Shown: positions 6,324 through 9,692 of the stretch, piece after piece | Numbering within the stretch: position 1 is the first letter of the stretch | Layout of the letters: each line of letters starts with the position of its first letter | NCBI GenBank assembly: GCA_910587025.1 | Contig: CAJUKR010000054.1 | Span: forward strand, 1 to 9,692 | Direction: 5' to 3' | From: an uncultured Christensenellaceae bacterium | GTDB lineage: Bacteria; Bacillota; Clostridia; Christensenellales; Pumilibacteraceae | Length of the DNA stretch: 9,692 bases | Program-made: the position numbers and the translations under genes | The notes under the pieces: model-generated | Seen by the model: the letters and a program-made list of their open reading frames with translations, nothing else | What the model was told of the DNA's origin: nothing | Database searches by the model: none

Positions 6324-7324
6324 TTAAAATCGTTGTAGACGTATTCAGCGGGGATAATCCCGTCGCTCTCATAAAAGGTACGGCAGACGCCGTAAACGCG
6401 TATCCCGACGTAAAAATCGTTATGCCGGGCGATCCCGATCTGCTCTCTTCCGAGCTCGGAAAATACGAGTTCGACAGAAGCCGTCTCGAGATACTTCCCG
6501 CAAAAGAAATAATAGGCAACAACGAAGTGCCTACGACGGCGATGCGTCAGAAGAAAGATTCGTCCATCGTGCGCGGCATGACGTTGCTTAAGACCGACGA
6601 CGAGGCGCAGGGCATGATCTCGGCGGGCTCGACGGGAGCGATATTATGTTGCGGTATATTTATCGTGGGCAGGATCCGCGGTATAGATCGTCCCGCACTC
6701 GCTCCGTTGCTTCCGACCGCAAACGGCGGACATGTGTGCCTTATCGATTGCGGCGCAAATGCCGATTGCCGTCCGCAGTATCTCGCTCAGTTTTCATTGA
6801 TCGGTACGAGCGTGATGAAAAGCGTCTTCGGCATAGAGAACCCGCGCGTCGCGATCGTGAATGTGGGTGAAGAAGACCACAAAGGCAATACGCTTACCGC
6901 CGAAGCGACGGCGCTGATCAAAAAAATGCCCGTCAATTTCGTCGGGAACATGGAAGCGCGCGAAGCGCTGTCCGGAAATTTCGATGTGCTTGTCTGCGAC
7001 GGTTTTGTCGGAAACGTACTTCTCAAGAGTATAGAAGGTACGGCGCGGCTCGTCAGCGAAGGTATACTTTCGCGGCTCAAATCCGTCGCTCCCGATCTTG
7101 CCGATATGTCTCTTATCGAAAAGTCGGTTGCGGACGTAATGGAAAATTTCGATTATAACTCCAACGGCGGCGCGTGGCTGCTCGGTTGCAACAAACCGAT
7201 ACTCAAGATCCACGGCGCGGCCAACGTGCGTACGGTACCGAACGCCGTCGGGCTTGTCAGATCGATGATCCTCGCCGACATGGTGGGCGGAATATCGGCA
7301 AAGTTGAAAGAACTCGGTAAATAA
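6320..7324 (+). CDS. plsX: Phosphate acyltransferase PlsX
   Basis: 334-aa soluble or peripheral enzyme that converts acyl-ACP and phosphate to acyl-phosphate, the donor used by PlsY for the first acylation of glycerol-3-phosphate. Family blocks seen in order: IKIVVDVFSGDN (2-13), RQKKDSSIVRGMTLLK (76-91), ISAGSTGAIL (100-109), GIDRPALAPLLPT (121-133), LIDCGANADCRPQYLAQF (141-158), NVGEEDHKGN (181-190), NFVGNMEAREA (206-216), VCDGFVGNVLLKSIEG (225-240). Length is normal. Two usually strict spots differ: the N-terminal DAMGGD is DVFSGD, and SAGNTGA is SAGSTGA. The start overlaps the plsC stop in ATGA with AGAAGGA just upstream, indicating translational coupling. It is the last gene of the unit, followed by a terminator. 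Neither plsY nor the common fab or acpP neighbours are in the window. Confidence 0.93.
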   Translation: MIKIVVDVFSGDNPVALIKGTADAVNAYPDVKIVMPGDPDLLSSELGKYEFDRSRLEILPAKEIIGNNEVPTTAMRQKKDSSIVRGMTLLKTDDEAQGMISAGSTGAILCCGIFIVGRIRGIDRPALAPLLPTANGGHVCLIDCGANADCRPQYLAQFSLIGTSVMKSVFGIENPRVAIVNVGEEDHKGNTLTAEATALIKKMPVNFVGNMEAREALSGNFDVLVCDGFVGNVLLKSIEGTARLVSEGILSRLKSVAPDLADMSLIEKSVADVMENFDYNSNGGAWLLGCNKPILKIHGAANVRTVPNAVGLVRSMILADMVGGISAKLKELGK

Positions 7325-7342
7325 TATCGCGTCCAAAAAGAC

Positions 7343-7375
7343 AAAAGATCCGGCAATAAAAATGCCGGATTTTAA
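7343..7375 (+). terminator. Intrinsic terminator after plsX
   Basis: Perfect 8-bp stem ATCCGGCA (7348-7355) and TGCCGGAT (7363-7370) with a 7-nt A-rich loop, followed by TTTAATATT. A-rich sequence before the stem can pair with the T-run (one G-T pair), so it may also work weakly on the other strand. It closes the tetR-plsC-plsX transcript and separates it from the ABC genes. The T-tract is short, so termination may be partial. The remainder of the 122-bp gap holds no convincing promoter; only poor -35/-10 matches around 7372-7401 were seen. Confidence 0.8.
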
Positions 7376-7434
7376 TATTCGTTTAATCAGCGGGGGATAA
7401 ACTCCCTTAAAACATTCGATTTTCATTTTCAGGC

Positions 7435-7439
7435 GGAGG
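7435..7439 (+). promoter_or_regulatory. Shine-Dalgarno of the first ABC gene
   Basis: GGAGG within AGGCGGAGGA, 7 bases before the ATG at 7447; ideal spacing and a strong match fix this start. Confidence 0.85.
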
Positions 7440-7446
7440 AATATAA

Positions 7447-9273
7447 ATGATAAAAACTCTTGCGAAGAGCATAGGGGAATATAAACTTCCGAGCATTCTG
7501 TCGCCCGTTTTCGTGGCGGTGGAGGTTTTTCTCGAAGTTCTGATTCCCATGATCTGTTCCGATCTAATTAACTTTCTTCAGGGAGATATGCTCGGCGTAC
7601 ATACGTTTTCGCTTTTCGGAATAAGCACGGGCATCAGCTTCGGCGCGATCGACACCGGCAGTATAGGTATAGTGCTTGCATACTCGGGCATTCTCGTCGC
7701 GTTTGCGTTCTTCTCGCTTTGCTTCGGAATACTGTCAGCGCGTTGCTGCGCAAAGGCGGCGGCTGGTTTCGCGAAAAATCTTCGTCGCAACCTGTATTAT
7801 AAGATACAGTCGTTCTCATTCGAAAATATAGATATGTACTCCACGCCGTCCCTTGTTACCCGACTTACGACGGACGTTACGAATGTTCAGAATTCTTATA
7901 TGATGATAATCCGCGCGGCTGTCCGCTGTCCGCTCATGTTTACGGCGGCGCTTGTGCTCGCGTTTACGAAGAGCTGGTTTATGGCGCTTATATTCCTCGG
8001 CGTCGCGATTTTGCTCGTCGTATTTATGTCGCTTATACCGACGCGCGCCATGAAGATATTTAAGCGTGTGTTCAAAAAATACGACAAAATGAATATGCGC
8101 GTGCAGGAGAACGTCCGCGGCGTCCGCGTCGTGAAAGCGTTTGTACGTGAGGATTACGAAACGGAAAAATTCGAGGCTTCGTCCGAAGACATAAGAAGCG
8201 ATTTTACGAAAGCCGAAACTATACTTGCCGTGAGCAGTCCCATAGTCAATTTCGCGATATATGGAATGATAACGCTTATCTGCGCGTTTGCCGCAATCAT
8301 GATCGTCGAAACGAATTCGCCGTTTGTCGTCACCGTAGGATCGCTTGGCGTCGGCGACCTTACCGCGCTTATTCAATACGCGATGATGATACTTATGTCG
8401 ATGCTTATGCTCGTCATGGTGTTCGTCATGATCTCCATGTCCGTGGAGTCTGGCAACAGAATAGTCGCCGTCCTGAATACCGAAAGCACGCTTGTTTCTC
8501 CCGCGGGCGGAAAAACGACGGTCGAGTCGGGCGAGATCGAGTTCGAGAACGTTAATTTTTCGTATGCGGGCGACGAGAACAAACTCGCGCTCGGCGGTGT
8601 CAATCTCAAAATAAAATCGGGCGAAACCATAGGCATTCTGGGCGGCACGGGGTCGAGTAAAACGACGCTCGTACAGCTTGTTCCGCGTTTGTACGACGTA
8701 ACGTCGGGCAGTGTTAAGGTGGGCGGCACGGACGTTCGGGAATACGAACTCGATGCGCTTCGTTCCTCGGTCGCCATGGTATTGCAGAAGAACGTTCTTT
8801 TTTCGGGTACGATAAAGGAAAATATCCGTTGGGGCAAACAAGACGCGAGCGACGAAGAGATCGTTCGTGCGTGCAAGCTCGCGCAGGCGGACGAATTCAT
8901 TTCGCAGTTTCCCAACGGTTACGACACCTACATAGAACAGGGCGGTACCAACGTATCCGGCGGACAGCGTCAGCGCCTGTGTATCGCACGCGCGCTTATA
9001 GCCGATCCGAAAGTAATAATTTTCGACGACTCTACCAGCGCGGTCGATACGCGCACCGACGCGCTCATTCGCAAATCTATGTCGGAGAGTCTGCCCGATA
9101 CGACCAAAATAATAATAGCTCAGCGCGTTGCGAGTTTCGAGGACGCGGACAGGATAATCGTGCTCGACAACGGACGGGTCGTCGGCGAGGGAACTCACGA
9201 CGAGCTTATGAAGACCAACGATATTTACAAAGAGGCTTATAATATTCAGAACAAGGAGGCGGATAATGCGTAA
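7447..9273 (+). CDS. ABC exporter half-transporter with degenerate ATPase site (heterodimer subunit A)
   Basis: 608-aa type IV ABC exporter subunit. An N-terminal six-helix transmembrane domain (about 15-335) carries the coupling-region sequence RVQENVRGVRVVKAF (218-232), then a nucleotide-binding domain (about 362-600). NBD motifs: Walker A GGTGSSKTT (399-407), Q-loop Q447, signature VSGGQ (503-507), Walker B IIFDD (524-528), D-loop SAVD (531-534), H-loop Q559. Three departures are plain: S404 where Walker A has Gly, D528 in place of the catalytic Glu, and Gln in place of the switch His. Asp for Glu is the known hallmark of the degenerate-site subunit in BmrCD, LmrCD and TM287/288 heterodimers. 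The signature is intact and should complete the active site with the partner's Walker motifs. The partner gene begins 8 bp before this stop. Homologues are often multidrug exporters; the substrate here is unknown. Confidence 0.94.
   Translation: MIKTLAKSIGEYKLPSILSPVFVAVEVFLEVLIPMICSDLINFLQGDMLGVHTFSLFGISTGISFGAIDTGSIGIVLAYSGILVAFAFFSLCFGILSARCCAKAAAGFAKNLRRNLYYKIQSFSFENIDMYSTPSLVTRLTTDVTNVQNSYMMIIRAAVRCPLMFTAALVLAFTKSWFMALIFLGVAILLVVFMSLIPTRAMKIFKRVFKKYDKMNMRVQENVRGVRVVKAFVREDYETEKFEASSEDIRSDFTKAETILAVSSPIVNFAIYGMITLICAFAAIMIVETNSPFVVTVGSLGVGDLTALIQYAMMILMSMLMLVMVFVMISMSVESGNRIVAVLNTESTLVSPAGGKTTVESGEIEFENVNFSYAGDENKLALGGVNLKIKSGETIGILGGTGSSKTTLVQLVPRLYDVTSGSVKVGGTDVREYELDALRSSVAMVLQKNVLFSGTIKENIRWGKQDASDEEIVRACKLAQADEFISQFPNGYDTYIEQGGTNVSGGQRQRLCIARALIADPKVIIFDDSTSAVDTRTDALIRKSMSESLPDTTKIIIAQRVASFEDADRIIVLDNGRVVGEGTHDELMKTNDIYKEAYNIQNKEADNA
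9253..9259 (+). promoter_or_regulatory. Near-perfect Shine-Dalgarno of the second ABC gene
   Basis: AAGGAGG inside the end of the first ABC gene, 6 bases before the ATG at 9266. It fixes the start of the partner subunit and supports coordinated translation of the two halves. Confidence 0.88.
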
Positions 9274-9648
9274 ACGTCAAGCGGGTATGGTTCTTCCCGA
9301 AGGTGTCGACCCAGATAACCTTCCCGACGAAAAGGCCCTCAAAAGAATGCTTAAAGAACAAAAAAAGAACGCCCCCAAAGACAAGTCGCTTTCAAAAGTG
9401 CTTAAATATGTCTGGGACGGATATAAAGTGCGTTTCATAATAGTAATCGTATGTCTTGTCGCCACCGCAATTATAAGCGCACTGTCGTCCGTTGTGCTTC
9501 AGAACCTTATAAGCTCGTTTATCGAGCCCGCTCTCGACGGTACGGGCGATCTGTCCGGTTTGCCGCTCTATATCGTGTTTTGCGCCGCGCTGTTCATGTG
9601 CGCCGTAATAGGGGCGGCGGTATACAATATACTTATGGCTCAGATCGG
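9266..9648 (+). CDS. ABC exporter subunit B, N-terminal fragment (3' end missing)
   Basis: N-terminal piece of the partner half-transporter, about 127 genuine residues of an expected 600 or so. It has a charged cytoplasmic lead (1-48, with KRMLKEQKKNAPKDK), a first membrane helix (about 55-80) and a second (about 100-124), ending at YNILMAQIG. The lead plus paired helices fit the N-terminus of the second subunit in BmrCD-like pairs. The start overlaps the upstream gene by 8 bp. The frame stays open to 9670, but the last residues (DRKSVV) and stop are encoded by sequencing adapter, so the C-terminus is false. The NBD is missing. By analogy with known heterodimers it should carry the catalytic Glu and switch His and a less canonical signature. 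Confidence 0.85.
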
Positions 9649-9692
9649 AGATCGGAAGAGCGTCGTGTAGGGAAAGAGTGTAGATCTCGGTG
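9649..9692. other. Illumina TruSeq adapter sequence (not genomic)
   Basis: The last 44 bases match the known Illumina TruSeq universal adapter read-through, beginning AGATCGGAAGAGCGTCGTG and continuing without mismatch, as I recall it, to the window end. Genomic sequence just before it ends in AGATCGG (9642-9648), the same seven bases the adapter starts with, so the true junction could lie anywhere from 9641 to 9648. Confidence 0.97.

Noticed and set aside
7391..7405. GGGGGATAAACTCCC as a hairpin or operator before the first ABC gene
   Set aside because: Only three G-C pairs align around a long loop; too weak to call.
7816..9198. 460-codon open frame on the minus strand opposite the first ABC gene
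   Set aside because: The translation is Arg/His/Tyr-rich with no recognisable domain, and it lies wholly antisense to a gene with clear ABC motifs. It is open because the sense gene rarely uses codons that read as stops on the other strand.
9649..9670. C-terminal DRKSVV and stop codon of the second ABC gene
   Set aside because: Encoded by Illumina adapter, not by the genome.

Overview
The window is ordinary bacterial chromosome from the Gram-positive side of the tree, most likely an uncultured member of the Bacillota class Clostridia. The pointers are RNase J, the TrmR/TrhP tRNA pair, PopT (DUF368), PlsX with PlsC, and a BmrCD/TM287-288-type heterodimeric ABC exporter. Base composition is roughly balanced and uniform, with no sign of transfer. 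Everything is on the + strand and tightly packed. The last 44 bases are not genomic: they match the Illumina TruSeq adapter, so this is the end of a shotgun contig.

Region 1 (1-3874) is a run of four genes with almost no gaps. It holds the C-terminal 60% or so of RNase J, the SAM-dependent methyltransferase TrmR, the U32-family protein TrhP, and an AEC-family permease. TrhP and TrmR are the two consecutive enzymes that make 5-hydroxyuridine and then 5-methoxyuridine at tRNA position 34, so this block joins mRNA turnover with wobble-base modification.

Region 2 (3875-7324) starts with a strong sigma-A type promoter ahead of popT, the undecaprenyl-phosphate translocase. Its 3' end carries a second strong promoter. 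That one drives a TetR-type regulator, plsC and plsX in close succession (3-bp gap, then a 4-bp ATGA overlap), ending at an intrinsic terminator. This looks like an envelope-lipid block: a lipid-carrier flippase, then a regulated pair of phospholipid acyl-transfer enzymes. A dyad overlapping the -35 of the TetR promoter is a candidate operator.

Region 3 (7447-9648) holds both genes of a heterodimeric ABC exporter. The first subunit is complete and has a degenerate nucleotide-binding site (changes in Walker A, Walker B and the H-loop). The second overlaps it by 8 bp, has a near-perfect Shine-Dalgarno, and is cut off after about 127 residues by the adapter.

I see no RNA genes, CRISPR, insertion sequences or phage genes, and no gene-free stretch over 300 bases. 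No wholly new system is evident. The points most worth following are the TetR-plsC-plsX unit with its candidate operator, the unusual start region of popT, and the adapter artefact.
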